A DNA stretch of 64,000 bases from Pectobacterium sp. PL152 (GTDB lineage Bacteria > Pseudomonadota > Gammaproteobacteria > Enterobacterales > Enterobacteriaceae): assembly GCA_021907015.1 (NCBI GenBank), contig CP091064.1:1612001-1676000 (forward strand), given 5' to 3'. This document shows positions 45,434 to 57,192 of this stretch, in pieces. A model generated the notes under the pieces. That model had not been told where the DNA came from, did no database searches, and saw nothing but the letters and a program-made list of their open reading frames with translations. The number at the start of each line of letters is the position of its first letter. Within the stretch, counting starts at the first letter, position 1. Made by a program: the position numbers and the translations under genes.

Positions 45434-45479
45434 TGTGACCAATTCGACATATTCGGTTTTTATACCTTGTAGGTATTGT
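45434..45479 (+). promoter_or_regulatory. Candidate ilvB promoter with CRP site
   Basis: TGTGA-N6-CGACA at 45434-45449 fits the CRP consensus at 8 of 10 positions. TATTGT at 45474-45479 could be the -10 box, with a start near 45486 and the CRP site centred near -44. E. coli ilvBN is also CRP activated. The -10 box is weak, so the start is tentative. Confidence 0.5.
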
Positions 45480-45581
45480 GTCTTTTTGTGCTGCTGTGTT
45501 TATATGAATTGGCGAGTGAATAACTCATTCGAACACAACATTCGGCCATAAATAATTCACTAGAACATAAATAGGATTCCC

Positions 45582-45692
45582 GTGACGCACTACTCTTCTT
45601 CCACTTCAGCACTACTAAGCACCGCGCATGTTGACGCGGTCGTCGTCGTGCGCGTGGTAGTCGTGGTCGTCGTCGTCGGCAGCGCGCCGTAA
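45582..45692 (+). CDS. ivbL: ilvB operon leader peptide
   Basis: This 36-codon leader starts with GTG behind AGGA. It ends DAVVVVRVVVVVVVVGSAP, against AAVVVVRVVVVVGNAP in E. coli IvbL. It has 13 valine codons in all, including a run of eight after the Arg, plus two rare CTA leucine codons near the start. Shortage of charged valine or leucine tRNA stalls the ribosome and prevents the attenuator from forming. Confidence 0.95.
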   Translation: MTHYSSSTSALLSTAHVDAVVVVRVVVVVVVVGSAP

Positions 45693-45715
45693 CGGGTTCC
45701 GAATCGAAGATTCTC

Positions 45716-45755
45716 AAACCCCGCCGGCGCCAGCCGAGCGGGGTTTCTTGTTTTT
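45716..45755 (+). terminator. ilvBN attenuator
   Basis: AAACCCCGC at 45716-45724 pairs with GCGGGGTTT at 45738-45746, followed by CTTGTTTTT. It stands 24 bases after the ivbL stop and 47 bases before ilvB. Confidence 0.92.
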
Positions 45756-45802
45756 ACCCTCCCCGCTCCGACACCGCACCGGCCCTGATGAAGGATGTAA
45801 AC

Positions 45803-47466
45803 ATGCGTTATACAGGCGCTCAGTTAATTGTTCGGCTGCTCGAACAGCAGGGCATCACCACCGTAGCGGGCATTCCCGGCGGCGCGGCCCTGCCGTTATA
45901 TGATGCACTGGGTCAAAGCAAGACTATCCGCCACGTGCTGGCTCGTCACGAGCAAGGCGCCGGGTTTATGGCACAAGGTATGGCGCGTGCCAGCGGACGT
46001 GCCGCCGTTTGTATGGCTTCCAGCGGCCCGGGGCAACCAACCTGCTCACCGCCATTGCCGATGCCAAACTGGATTCGATCCCATTGGTGTGTATCACCGG
46101 CCAGGTGCCCTCCAGCATGATCGGCACCGATGCGTTTCAGGAAGTCGATACCTACGGCATCTCTATTCCCGTCACCAAACATAACTATCTGGTTCGCGAT
46201 ATCAACGAACTGCCGCGCGTGATCCCGGAAGCCTTTCGCATCGCGCAGTCGGGTCGTCCCGGCCCGGTGTGGATCGATATTCCAAAAGACATTCAGAACG
46301 CAACCATTGAGCTGAGCGAACTGCCGGGCGTCTTTCCTCTCGATACGCCACCCACCATCGCGCAGCAGGAGATCGAGCGGGCTGCAGCCATGATTAACGC
46401 GGCTCAGCGTCCGGTTCTCTATCTGGGCGGTGGGATCATTAGCAGCGCCGCGCACGAACAGGCGGTTCAACTGGCGGAGCGTTCCAGCCTGCCAACCACC
46501 ATGACGCTGATGGCGCTGGGTGCCATGCCCGTCGATCATTCCCTGTCGCTCGGGATGCTGGGTATGCACGCCGCACGATCAACCAATCTGATCTTACAGC
46601 AGGCGGATTTGTTAATTGTGCTGGGTGCGCGTTTTGACGATCGTGCGATTGGTAAAGCAGAACAGTTTTGCCCACAGGCCAGCATCATTCACATTGATAT
46701 CGATCCCGCCGAATTGGGTAAGATCCGCCAGCCACATGTGGCGATCAACGCGGATGTCGCGCAGGCGCTGGATCAGTTGCTGCCGCATATTACGCCGCAA
46801 CAGCGTGACGTGTGGCGCGCCACCGTTAGCGGGTTGCAACAGGAATTTCCGTTCAGCATGCCAAATGCCGACGATCCTTTAAGCCATTATGGTCTGGTGC
46901 AGGCCACGGCGCGGGCGCTGACAGATGATGCCATCATCACCACCGATGTCGGCCAGCATCAGATGTGGGTGGCTCAGTCTTATCCGCTGCGCCGTCCGCG
47001 CCAGTGGCTGACATCCGGCGGATTTGGCACGATGGGCTTTGGCCTGCCTGCGGCGATTGGCGCTGCGCTGGCCGAGCCGGATCGCACAGTGGTGTGTTTC
47101 TCCGGTGATGGCAGCCTGATGATGAACATTCAAGAAATGGCGACCGCGGCAGAAGAAGGGCTCAACGTAAAAATCGTCCTGATGAACAACCAGTCACTCG
47201 GTCTGGTTCACCAACAGCAGGATATGTTTTTCCAGCAGCGCATCTTCGCTGCCGATTACCGTTACAGTACCAATTTCCTCGCGATTGCCGCAGGTTTCGG
47301 CTTTGCAACCTGCGATCTGAATGCAGCAACCGACCCGCAGGCCGCCCTGCAAGAAGCGCTCAATCAGCCGGGTCCTGCGCTGATCCACGTACTGATTGAC
47401 GCCAATGAGAAAGTTTTACCCATCGTGCCACCGGGCGCAGCGAACATCGATATGATCGGAGATTAA
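45803..47466 (+). CDS. ilvB: Acetolactate synthase I large subunit (frameshifted)
   Basis: IlvB is the catalytic subunit of the valine-sensitive acetohydroxyacid synthase I. I choose the ATG at 45803 (MRYTGAQL), which has AAGGA seven bases upstream; the ATG at 45788 overlaps poorly with any such site. ThDP-enzyme motifs are [19 protein letters not shown] with the catalytic Glu, and [17 protein letters not shown]. The frame breaks after SSGPG at the G run 46030-46033 (one base short). With it restored, [17 protein letters not shown] follows and the protein has 554 residues. It overlaps ilvN by one base. Confidence 0.95.
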
Positions 47467-47783
47467 TGACTATGTCAACTCAACTAACTTCGTCAACGCA
47501 ACCAACTTCAAATCAGGTTACGCTAGAACTCTCTGTGCGCAACCATCCCGGCGTCATGTCACACGTTTGCGGCCTGTTTGCCCGCCGGGCATTTAACGTG
47601 GAAGGCATTCTGTGTATGCCGCTGGCCAACGGTGAAGAAAGCCGCATCTGGCTACTGGTCAAAGATGACCAGCGACTACCGCAGATGATCAGTCAGGTGG
47701 AAAAACTGGAGGACGTCCTTCAGGTACGCCGTCACGGTGAAGAAATGCGTATTTTCGAGCAGGTCGCCGAGTTTTACTGCTAG
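47466..47783 (+). CDS. ilvN: Acetolactate synthase I small subunit
   Basis: IlvN is the valine-binding regulatory subunit of AHAS I. The 105-residue protein has a polar N-terminal extension of Thr, Ser and Gln, then an ACT domain: [19 protein letters not shown] and [16 protein letters not shown]. It lacks the longer C-terminal domain of IlvH, as expected for IlvN. The ATG overlaps the ilvB TAA and has GGAG five bases upstream; a second ATG two codons later is possible. Confidence 0.96.
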   Translation: MTMSTQLTSSTQPTSNQVTLELSVRNHPGVMSHVCGLFARRAFNVEGILCMPLANGEESRIWLLVKDDQRLPQMISQVEKLEDVLQVRRHGEEMRIFEQVAEFYC

Positions 47784-47818
47784 CTGGCGTGGCCGGGGTT
47801 TTCCCGGCCTGCCCACAC

Positions 47819-48588
47819 TCAGCCGTTTAACACCTGCCACAGCAGATGACGGTAAACCGGCATCAGCGGGTGTTGAATCAGCATGACCAGCGCTGCAACC
47901 GCCGCCACGGACACCACGGGTGCGACCCAGCGCAAACGTCTGAGCGGCATTTTCTGCTAAACCAGTCACGATGTTTACGCTTATCGCCGCGCCACCAGCG
48001 CCAGTTTAGCCAGCCCGCAACCCATACCACAACGACGGTTATCAGCAGCAACCACTTAAACTCTGCGCTATTCGTCCCCGCAGGAATATCAATCGCAACA
48101 CCAGCCAAAATACCGGGTAAGAAATAGGCCGGCGGCCACAGCAGGCAGCCAATGATATTCGGCACGGCAAATTTATAAGGCGGTAACCCCAGCATCCCCG
48201 CCACCATCGGAATGAGCGGGCGCGTCGGACCGACAAAACGCCCGATCAATATCGTCGGCATCGGGTGCTGATACAGGGCATATTCGGTTTTATTCAATAA
48301 CGGCTGGTATTTTTTCAGGAAGGACCAGTTATGCAGCGGTGCCTTAAAACGCATGCCAATAAAATAGGAAATCCAGTCTCCTAGCAGGCAACCGATAATC
48401 CCGGCCGCCCACGCAGGGTAAAGCCCCATTTGCCCGCTGCCGATAAGCGTTCCCAGCGTTGCCATCATCACCGTTCCCGGTAACAACAACCCCACCAGAG
48501 CCAGAGATTCCAGAAAGGCAACCAGCATGACGGCGATCAGTGAATACGCTAACGATTGGGTAACCAAATGATCCAGCCACGCTTCCAT
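47819..48588 (-). CDS. yabI: DedA-family membrane protein YabI (frameshifted)
   Basis: DedA proteins are inner-membrane proteins linked to envelope homeostasis and lipid-carrier flipping. From MEAWLDHLVTQSLAYSL the frame has FLESLALVGLLLPGTVMM, GDWISYFIGMRF and GRFVGPTRPLIPMVAGML, the DedA signature with its conserved Arg residues. It breaks after DWFSRK at the A run complementary to 47950-47953. The last ~45 codons (PLRRLRWVAPVVSV, then LIQHPLMPVYRHLLW) continue in another frame to the TGA at 47819. The restored length is 256 residues, against 254 in E. coli. It is convergent with ilvN. Confidence 0.9.
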
Positions 48589-48952
48589 AAAACCTACCCG
48601 TATTTTATAAAAACAAGGATTGTCTGGATCATAGCAGAAGTCGTCAACCCTTGATTTCACCCCATCACCCGATTCGGATTCATGTAAAGTCCAGCACACT
48701 GAATTGCCGTCTGATTCCGTCTCTCAGGCGGCAGTGAGCCCCGTCTGTTAGCACAAAACCCGGCAATATCCTGCTGAAAATATGTAGTGCTATTTATCTA
48801 TCCGGTCTTGAAGCGATCACCGCCTGCGGGTGCACAAGGCGTGTACGTTTTGATAAATATCAACTATTCCCCTTATCAGGATACACGCAATATCATTTTC
48901 CAATTCAAGCCGTTAGCACCACTTCAGTAACACAGTTTTCTGGTCAATTCTT
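48589..48952. other. Non-coding gap between yabI and the GGDEF gene
   Basis: This 364-base region between divergent genes should hold both promoters. I see no leader peptide, repeat or RNA gene in it, and no promoter that stands out. Confidence 0.5.
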
Positions 48953-50594
48953 TTGCACCGACGGGCCTCAACACTTATGATAGCGGTCATTTTTGCCACG
49001 GTGCCACACTGCCACTATGTTTTTAAACTACTCAACCATTTCGGATTACGACGTCTTATCCTACTCTTGGCAGTGGCGAGCGCATTGGTAACACTGGCAA
49101 ACAGTTTTTATGCCAGCTATCGCGTCCAGCGAGAGCTCCTGATTGATAATACGCTAGAAACCAACCGAGTTTACGCCACCAAACTCGCGGCGATGACCCA
49201 TTCCTTCTTTAAAGAAGCCCAGCAGCAGTTAGCCTACAGCGCCAATATCGTCGCTACCCAGATGGATGATAAGGCCAGCCTGCTTAAAGAAGCCGACCGC
49301 CTGCGGCTACAGACCAGCAATTTCAACTCTGTCGTCATTGCAGATGAAAAAGGCATCGTCAGAGCCACGTCACCCGATACGTTTCAATTAATCGGGAGAA
49401 GCCTGACCACAGACGGCGCACTCGAAGCCTTAAGAGAAAAACAGCCGCTTATCAGCCAACCCTATGTCTCTGCCGCTAATAACTTCATTGTGCTGATATC
49501 TGCGCCGATCTTCACGCGAGATGGCCGCTACAAAGGGTTTATCGGTGGTTCGATCTATCTTAAGCAGCCCAGCGTTCTCAATACCTTATTGGACAAACAT
49601 TATTACCGCGACGGTTCTTATATTTATGTCACCGATAAGAGCAAACGAATGCTGTATCACCGCGACATCGAGCGAATTGGTAAAATAGAGACCAATAATT
49701 TGGAGATCGACGCGCGGCATGAGAATAATGGCAGTCAGCATATGCTGAACTATCTGGGTGAGAAGATGTTAGCGGGTTACGCCGTTGAATCTACCTCACA
49801 GTGGCAGATTGTGGCGCTCCGACCAACCGACATTACGCTGAAACCGCTGGATGGTCTGATGCTAAATGTGCTGCGCCACACGCCCTCTGGCGCTTTTAAC
49901 TATCTTCTGCGTCTGGCTGCTTGCGCGGCTCATCGCTCAACCGCTGTGGCTACTGGCGCGCAGCGCCAATAAGATGGATGCGACGGACGTTTCCGACGAC
50001 ATCAGAAATATTCACTCCTGGTATTTCGAGGCCTCGCAGCTTAAACAGGCCATGCTGCTGGGTATCGATTTACTTCAGCGCAAAATTGGTAAGTTACGTT
50101 CTGAGGCACACTCAGACCCGATGACCGAACTGCTCAATCGCCGTGGGCTGGATAGTGTTCTCCGCTACTGGCAGATGGGGCAGAAAAGTTTTGCGGTCAT
50201 CGCGCTGGATATCGATCGCTTCAAACGCATCAATGACACCTACGGCCACGATGTCGGTGATAACGTTATTCGCTATCTCTCACAGCTGATTCGCACCAGC
50301 TCACGCGATTCCGACATCCTGTGCCGCAGCGGCGGTGAAGAGTTTTTGATCCTGCTGCCGGAAACGCATCTCGACGTCGCGATCAGCATTGCTGAACGGC
50401 TACGGCAGCGCCTGGAGGAATCGACCATTCCTGTCGTGGGCAATATTACCATCTCATTAGGCGTTGCCCTGTGGGAACCGGGCGTCAGCGATATGTCGAT
50501 CGAACGCACCTTCAAGCTGGCAGATGAGTCCCTGTATCAAGCCAAGCAGGAAGGCCGCAACCGCGTGGTGTCTGCCTCCGGCAACGAGCAGTAA
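48953..50594 (+). CDS. Membrane-bound diguanylate cyclase (frameshifted)
   Basis: This protein makes cyclic di-GMP. It has a membrane segment near residues 32-52 (LRRLILLLAVASALVTLANS), a periplasmic sensor domain of about 240 residues resembling dCACHE, a second membrane segment (LALLTIFCVWLLARLIAQPL), then a GGDEF domain. The domain has DPMTELLNRRG, the active site GGEEF, and the inhibitory I-site RDSD at the right distance before it. The frame breaks near 49883-49885, where one extra C stands. The restored length is 546 residues if the start at 48953 is right. Later GTG or ATG starts before the first membrane segment are also possible. Confidence 0.88.
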
Positions 50595-50612
50595 TCCATT
50601 TTCACCTTATTA

Positions 50613-50739
50613 TATACCCTAAATAATTCGAGTTGCATGAAGGCGGCAACTGCGCGAATCCCCAAGAGCTTACTCAGGTAAGTGACTGGGGTGAGCAAGG
50701 GCAGCCAACGCACAAGCAGCTTGAAGTATGACGGGTATA
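50613..50739. repeat. ERIC element, standard length
   Basis: The element has exactly the ERIC length of 127 bases and ends in TATACCC / GGGTATA inverted repeats. It contains GGTAAGTGACTGGGGTGAGC and GAATCCCCAAGAGCTTAC, close to the classical ERIC consensus. It lies between the GGDEF gene and polB. Being transcribed from the GGDEF side it could act as an mRNA hairpin. Confidence 0.93.
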
Positions 50740-50835
50740 CAGGTGATGTCGCTAGAGGCTGGACATCAACTGTATAAATAACCATACTTACCCTACCATC
50801 TTTCCTTAATCCCGCTCGCGATAAAAGGCCGCTTA

Positions 50836-53201
50836 GTGACTCAGGTTCGTCAGGGGTTTCTACTGACCCGCCACTGGAATGACACGCCAACTGGTACGCA
50901 GGTTGAATTCTGGCTGGCCACCGATGAGGGCCCGCTGTTGGCACGTCTGCCGCCACAGCAGGCCGTAGCCTTTATTCCCGCTCAGCAGGAAGCCCGCGCA
51001 AGAACGCTCTTACAGCAGGAAAAACGCTGGCAGTTAAAACCACTCGCCATGCAGGATTTCCACCATCAGCCGCTGCTGGGGCTATACTGCCCACAATACC
51101 GGCAGTTGATGCGACTGGAGAAACTGTTGCGTGAAGGCGGCGTTCAGGTTTACGAAGCGGATATTCGCCCGACGGAACGTTTTCTGATGGAGCGCTTTAT
51201 CACCGCGCCCGTGTGGTTCAGCGGTACGCCCACGTCAGGTAGCCTGCTGACGGACGCTCGCATGAAACCTAACCCCGATTACCGCCCGACACTCAGGCTG
51301 GTGTCTTTGGATATCGAAACCAACCGCCACGGCGAGCTTTACTGCATCGGGCTGGAAGGTTGCGGGCAGCGTCAGGTTTACATGCTTGGCCCGCCGAACG
51401 GCACACCTGCCGAACACGAGGATTTTACTCTGGAGTACGTCGCCAGCCGCCCGCTGCTGCTGGAAAAGCTGAATGTCTGGATGCAGCAGCACGATCCCGA
51501 TGCGATCATTGGCTGGAATCTGGTGCAGTTTGACCTGCGCGTCTTACAGAAGCATGCCGAGCGCTACAACATTCCGCTCAAGCTCGGGCGTAACGGGCAA
51601 GCGCTGGAGTGGCGGGAACACGGCTTTAAGCAGGGGCACTTCTTTGCCAGTGCCACTGGCCGTTTGATTATCGACGGCATTGAAGCGCTCAAGTCCGCGA
51701 CGTGGAATTTTGCCTCGTTTAGTCTGGAATTCGTCGCACAGTCGCTGCTGGGAGAAGGCAAAGCCATCGACACGCCCTACCAGCGAATGGACGAAATCGA
51801 CCGCCGCTTTGCCGAAGATAAACCGGCACTTGCTCGCTATAACCTGCAAGACTGCGAGCTGGTCACACGTATTTTCGACAAAACCGAGCTGCTGCCGTTC
51901 TTGCTGGAGCGTGCCAGCGTCACCGGGCTGGCGGCTGACCGCAGCGGCGGTTCCGTCGCAGCATTTTCCCACCTTTATTTACCGCGCATGCACCGCATGG
52001 GCTACGTTGCGCCGAATCTGGGCGACGTCGCGCTTGAAGCCAGCCCCGGTGGATTTGTGATGGATTCGCGGCCCGGCCTGTATGATTCGGTGCTCGTGCT
52101 GGATTACAAGAGCCTCTACCCTTCCATCATTCGCACCTTTCTGATCGACCCAGTCGGGCTGGCAGCGGGAACACAAAATCCAGACGCGCAGCACGCCGTC
52201 CCCGGATTTCGCGGCGCATGGTTCTCCCGCGAACAGCACTGCCTGCCCGCGATTGTCGAGCAAATCTGGCAAGGGCGCGAAGCCGCGAAGCGCACCAGCA
52301 ACAAACCGCTGTCGCAGGCGTTGAAGATCATCATGAATGCCTTTTACGGCGTGCTGGGTGCCACAGGCTGCCGTTTCTTCGATCCGCGTCTCGCCTCCTC
52401 CATCACCCTACGCGGCCATGAAATCATGCGTAAAACGCGCGAACTGATCGAGGAACAAGGCTATCAGGTCATTTATGGCGATACCGACTCCACGTTCGTC
52501 TGGCTGAAACACGCGCATCGCGAAGAAGAAGCGACAACGATTGGCAACGCGCTGGTGCAGCACGTTAATCAATGGTGGACACAGCACCTGCAAGACACTT
52601 TGCAGTTGACCAGCGCGCTGGAATTGGAGTTTGAAACGCACTTTCGCCGCTTTCTGATGCCCACCATTCGCGGTGCCGAGCAAGGCAGCAAAAAGCGCTA
52701 CGCCGGGCTAATCGACACGCCACAAGGCGAAAAATGGTATTCAAAGGGCTGGAAACCGTGCGAACCGACTGGACACCGCTGGCGCAACAGTTTCAACAGC
52801 AGCTCTATCTGCTGATTTTTCAGCAACAGCCTTATCAGGAGTGGCTGCGGGATTATGTCGATCGCACCCTGAACGGGGAGTTCGACGATCTGCTAATCTA
52901 TCGCAAACGGCTACGCCGCCGACTTGATGACTACCAGCGCAACGTGCCGCCCCACGCCAGAGCCGCAAAAATCGCCGATGACTATAACCGCCAGCAAGGA
53001 CGACCGCTGCAATACCAAAACGGCGGCTGGATCAGCTATGTGATGACCGTCAACGGCCCCGAACCGCTGGAAACCCGGCATTCACCGCTGGATTATCAGC
53101 ATTATGTCGAACGCCAGCTCCAGCCAGTCGCGGACGCCATTCTTCCTTTCCTGCATGATGATTTTGCTACACTGGTAACAGGCCAGATGGGTCTGTTTTA
53201 A
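50836..53201 (+). CDS. polB: DNA polymerase II (frameshifted)
   Basis: PolB is an SOS-induced B-family polymerase with proofreading, used in repair and replication restart. The GTG at 50836 aligns with the E. coli start ([16 protein letters not shown]). The exonuclease motif [10 protein letters not shown] is at about residue 155-164. The polymerase motifs are [26 protein letters not shown] and the catalytic [10 protein letters not shown]. The frame breaks at the A run 52730-52734 (one base short). With it restored, [20 protein letters not shown] follows and the length is 788 residues. No clear LexA box was picked out in the short upstream region, part of which is an ERIC element. Confidence 0.95.
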
Positions 53202-53385
53202 ATGACGCGTATTCATGTTTTTAACGAAAGGTGTTAATTCGCGGTACAGCAAGTTTGAGGGGTGACGAACGCACCGTCATCCATTACCATAACGCCCTTT
53301 CTGAATTTGCATCAGCAGCATTATCGGCACCCGATAATGTAATCAGACATTCCCCCGACACAGACGAAAATCGAGCTAAGAATTT

Positions 53386-56289
53386 ATGCCTTTTACACTT
53401 GGTCAGCGCTGGATCAGCGATACGGAAAGCGAACTTGGACTGGGAACGGTTGTTGCCGTCGATACGCGTATGATAACGCTGCTTTTCCCTGCCAGCGGTG
53501 AAAACCGACTTTATTCCCGCAGCGACGCCCCCATCACCCGCGTGATGTTCAACCCCGGCGACACCGTCACCAGCCATGAAGGCTGGCAGCTCAAAGTTGA
53601 TGACGTGCGAGAAGAAAAAGGGTTGCTGGTGTATTGCGGCCAACGCCTGGACGATGAAACGTCGGCGGAACTGCGTGAAGTCTTTCTGGACAGCAAACTG
53701 ACGTTCAATAAACCGCAAGATCGCCTGTTCGCTGGACAGATCGATCGTATGGATCGCTTTGCCCTGCGCTACCGCGCCCGCAAACACCAGAACGAGCAGG
53801 CGCTACAGCAACAGGTCGGTTTACGCGGCATGCGTGCCAGCCTCATCCCGCATCAGCTTCATATCGCTTATGAAGTCGGCCAGCGTCATGCGCCACGCGT
53901 TTTACTGGCAGACGAAGTCGGTCTGGGGAAAACCATTGAAGCCGGTATGATCATCCACCAGCAGCTGTTGGCGGGCCGTGCCAGTCGCGTGCTGATTATC
54001 GTACCGGAAACCCTGCAACATCAGTGGCTGGTCGAAATGCTGCGCCGCTTTAACTTGCTGTTCTCACTGTTTGACGACGAGCGCTATGCCGAAGCCAAGC
54101 TGGACAGCAGCAACCCGTTTGAAACCGAACAGCTCGTTATTTGCTCACTGGGATTTGTGCAGCGCAGCGCCCAGCGCTTTGCGCAGCTCGTCAACGCCGA
54201 CTGGGATCTGCTGGTGGTGGATGAAGCCCACCATCTGGTCTGGAGCGAAGAAAGCCCCAGCCCGGAATATCAGGCTATTGAAACGCTGGCACGCGCTACA
54301 CCGGCCGTTCTGCTGTTAACCGCGACGCCGGAACAGCTTGGTCAGCAGAGCCACTTTGCACGTTTACGCCTGCTCGATCCCAACCGTTTCCACGACTATC
54401 AGGAGTTCGTCGCCGAACAGCAGCAGTACCGTCCGGTCGCCGATGCCGTCACGCTACTGTTAGCGGGCGAAAAAGCCCAGACGGCTGAACTGAATGCACT
54501 GAGCGATCTGCTGGGCGAACAGGATATCGAGCCGCTGCTGAAAGCCATCAATAGCGACAGCGATGACAATCAGAAAGCGCGTCAGGAACTGATCGCCATG
54601 CTGATGGATCGTCACGGCACCAGCCGCGTGTTGTTCCGTAACACGCGTCAGGGAGTTAAAGGTTTCCCGCAGCGTATCCTGCATCAAATCCGCCTGCCGC
54701 TGCCGTCACAGTACCAAACGGCCATTAAAGTGTCCGGCATTATGAACGCGAATAAGACGCTGGAAGTTCGCGCCCGCGACATGCTGTACCCGGAACAAAT
54801 TTATCAACAGCTCGAAGGGGACGATGCCACCTGGTGGAACTTCGACCCGCGCGTGGAATGGTTACTGAACTACCTGACCGCCAACCGTGATGAAAAAGTG
54901 CTGGTGATCTGTGCGCAGGCCGCCACGGCGCTACAGCTGGAGCAAGTGCTGCGTACGCGTGAAGCGATCCGCGCCGCCGTCTTCCATGAAGGGCTGTCGA
55001 TTCTGGAACGTGACCGCGCTGCCGCCTATTTTGCTTCCGAAGAAGAAGGCGCACAGGTGCTGATCTGTTCAGAGATCGGCTCCGAAGGCCGCAACTTCCA
55101 GTTTGCCAGCCATTTGGTGATGTTCGATTTGCCGTTCAACCCCGACCTGCTGGAACAGCGTATCGGCCGTCTGGATCGTATCGGGCAGGCAAAAGAAATT
55201 CAGATTCTGGTGCCGTATCTGGAAAATACCGCGCAGGCCATGCTGGTACGCTGGTATCACGAAGGGTTGGATGCGTTTGAGCACACCTGCCCGACAGGCC
55301 GCACCATCTATGATGCGCACCATGCACAGCTGATCGAGCGACTGACGACCGTTGGTGAACAGCAAGGACTGGATGAATTTATTCACACCTGCCGCCAACA
55401 GCACGACAACCTGAAACAGCAGCTTGAACAAGGCCGCGATCGTCTGCTGGAAATGCATTCTAACGGTGGCGAGCAGGCCCAGCAGTTGGCGCAGGCCATT
55501 GCCGAACAGGATAATGACGTCAATCTGGTGACATTCGCGCTGAACCTGTTTGATATTGTCGGCATCAATCAGGAAGATCGCAGCGATAATCTGATCGTCC
55601 TGACACCCTCCGATCATATGCTGGTGCCGGATTTCCCTGGCCTGCCGCAGGACGGCTGCACGATCACTTTCGATCGCGATCAGGCACTTTCCCGCGAGGA
55701 TGCGCAGTTTATCAGTTGGGAGCACCCGCTCATCCGTAACGGGCTCGATCTGGTGCTGTCCGGCGATACCGGAAGCTGTGCGGTGTCACTGCTGAAAAAT
55801 AAAGCCCTGCCGGTCGGCACGCTGCTGGCTGAGCTGGTTTACGTTGTCGAAGCACAAGCGCCTAAGCACCTGCAACTGACCCGCTTCCTGCCGCCAACGC
55901 CGGTTCGCCTGCTCATGGATCGTAAAGGGACCAATCTGGCAGCACAGGTTGAGTTTGAGAGCTTCAACCGCCAGCTCAACGCGGTAAACCGTCATACGTC
56001 CAGCAAGCTGGTGAATGCGGTACAGGCCGACGTTCACGCGATGCTGCAACAGGCGGAAGCATTAGTCGAAACGCAGGCACGCCAGCTCATTACCGAAGCG
56101 CAGGAGCAGGCTGACCTGCAATTGCGCCGCGAGCTGGAGCGTCTGGAAGCGCTGAAAGCCGTCAACCCTAACATTCGTGAAGATGAGCTGACTGCGCTGG
56201 AAAATCAGCGTGAGCAGGTGCTGAGTAATCTCCATGAGGCCAACTGGCGTCTGGATGCTATTCGTCTGGTTGTGGTGACACACCAGTAA
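53386..56289 (+). CDS. rapA: RapA (HepA) RNA polymerase recycling factor
   Basis: RapA is a Swi2/Snf2-type ATPase bound to RNA polymerase that helps release it after transcription. The 967-residue frame is intact, against 968 in E. coli. It has the N-terminal Tudor-like domains, Walker [18 protein letters not shown] at about residue 170, the DEAH box [12 protein letters not shown], and the helicase C-terminal motif [24 protein letters not shown]. It lies 185 bases after polB, as in E. coli, where the two are neighbours. Confidence 0.98.
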   Translation: MPFTLGQRWISDTESELGLGTVVAVDTRMITLLFPASGENRLYSRSDAPITRVMFNPGDTVTSHEGWQLKVDDVREEKGLLVYCGQRLDDETSAELREVFLDSKLTFNKPQDRLFAGQIDRMDRFALRYRARKHQNEQALQQQVGLRGMRASLIPHQLHIAYEVGQRHAPRVLLADEVGLGKTIEAGMIIHQQLLAGRASRVLIIVPETLQHQWLVEMLRRFNLLFSLFDDERYAEAKLDSSNPFETEQLVICSLGFVQRSAQRFAQLVNADWDLLVVDEAHHLVWSEESPSPEYQAIETLARATPAVLLLTATPEQLGQQSHFARLRLLDPNRFHDYQEFVAEQQQYRPVADAVTLLLAGEKAQTAELNALSDLLGEQDIEPLLKAINSDSDDNQKARQELIAMLMDRHGTSRVLFRNTRQGVKGFPQRILHQIRLPLPSQYQTAIKVSGIMNANKTLEVRARDMLYPEQIYQQLEGDDATWWNFDPRVEWLLNYLTANRDEKVLVICAQAATALQLEQVLRTREAIRAAVFHEGLSILERDRAAAYFASEEEGAQVLICSEIGSEGRNFQFASHLVMFDLPFNPDLLEQRIGRLDRIGQAKEIQILVPYLENTAQAMLVRWYHEGLDAFEHTCPTGRTIYDAHHAQLIERLTTVGEQQGLDEFIHTCRQQHDNLKQQLEQGRDRLLEMHSNGGEQAQQLAQAIAEQDNDVNLVTFALNLFDIVGINQEDRSDNLIVLTPSDHMLVPDFPGLPQDGCTITFDRDQALSREDAQFISWEHPLIRNGLDLVLSGDTGSCAVSLLKNKALPVGTLLAELVYVVEAQAPKHLQLTRFLPPTPVRLLMDRKGTNLAAQVEFESFNRQLNAVNRHTSSKLVNAVQADVHAMLQQAEALVETQARQLITEAQEQADLQLRRELERLEALKAVNPNIREDELTALENQREQVLSNLHEANWRLDAIRLVVVTHQ

Positions 56290-56298
56290 ACGTTTCCG

Positions 56299-56331
56299 AC
56301 AGCGGTATAGGCATAAACCTCATACCGCTGT
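56299..56331 (+). terminator. Possible rapA terminator
   Basis: The perfect 10-base stem ACAGCGGTAT / ATACCGCTGT begins 10 bases past the rapA stop. Only a mixed TTATAAAG follows, so termination may be weak or Rho-assisted. Confidence 0.55.
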
Positions 56332-56457
56332 TATAAAGACACGTTGTTTGCAAAACCGAGATACACGGGCATACCACGGGGCGAGGTCTCCCTGCGGGAA
56401 CCTCATCCCCGTGTTCTCCCTAATATCACACATTATATGTTGCCTGAAGGTGCTCCG

Positions 56458-57111
56458 ATGGAACCCTATAATCCGCCTACCGATCCCTGGTTGCATATTC
56501 TTTACCAGGATCAGCACATCATGGTGGTGAATAAACCCAGCGGTCTGCTGTCGGTTCCCGGCCGTGCGCCAGAACACAAAGACAGCGTCATGAGCCGCAT
56601 TCAGGCTGACTACCCAACGGCCGAATCCGTTCATCGTCTGGACATGGCGACCAGCGGCGTCATTGCCGTCGCACTCACAAAAGCCGCCGAGCGTGAATTA
56701 AAGCGCCAGTTTCGCGAGCGCGAACCGAAGAAATCCTACCTTGCCCGCGTCTGGGGGCATATGGAGCAGGATGAAGGCGTCATCGATCTTCCGCTGATCT
56801 GCGACTGGCCGAACCGCCCAAAACAGAAAGTCTGTTTTGAAACAGGCAAAGCGGCACAGACGAAATATCAGGTACTCTCACGCGACGATGACGGTACGAC
56901 GCGCGTCAAGCTGATGCCGATTACCGGCCGATCCCACCAACTGCGCGTCCATCTGCTCGCGCTGGGCCACCCTATCCTCGGCGATGGCTTTTATGCCCAT
57001 CCTGATGCTAAAGCAATGGCGCCCCGCCTGTTATTGCACGCACAAGAACTGGCTATCACGCACCCAACTTTCAATACCCCGATGCACTTTCGTTGCGAAG
57101 CGGATTTCTAA
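56458..57111 (+). CDS. rluA: RluA dual-specificity pseudouridine synthase
   Basis: RluA makes pseudouridine at 23S rRNA position 746 and tRNA position 32. From MEPYNPPTDPWLHILYQDQH it has 217 residues, against 219 in E. coli. AAGG stands about 9 bases upstream. Upstream in-frame starts (56437, 56344) give residues with no match to the family. The catalytic Asp is in HRLDMATSGVIAVALTK. RAKSYLARVWG-like and PITGRSHQLRVHLLALGHPILGD-like motifs follow. Confidence 0.96.
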   Translation: MEPYNPPTDPWLHILYQDQHIMVVNKPSGLLSVPGRAPEHKDSVMSRIQADYPTAESVHRLDMATSGVIAVALTKAAERELKRQFREREPKKSYLARVWGHMEQDEGVIDLPLICDWPNRPKQKVCFETGKAAQTKYQVLSRDDDGTTRVKLMPITGRSHQLRVHLLALGHPILGDGFYAHPDAKAMAPRLLLHAQELAITHPTFNTPMHFRCEADF

Positions 57112-57192
57112 GGCAAACGCGCCGACGGCATTTGCAAATCGGATTTGGTAGCGCGGTAAAACGGGGAAGTAACAAGAAGGGGAAGATGCGGA

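Noticed and set aside
46009..46040. Programmed frameshift in ilvB
   Set aside because: The site is a plain G run with no slippery heptamer or following structure recognised, and it matches the error pattern seen in 15 other genes.
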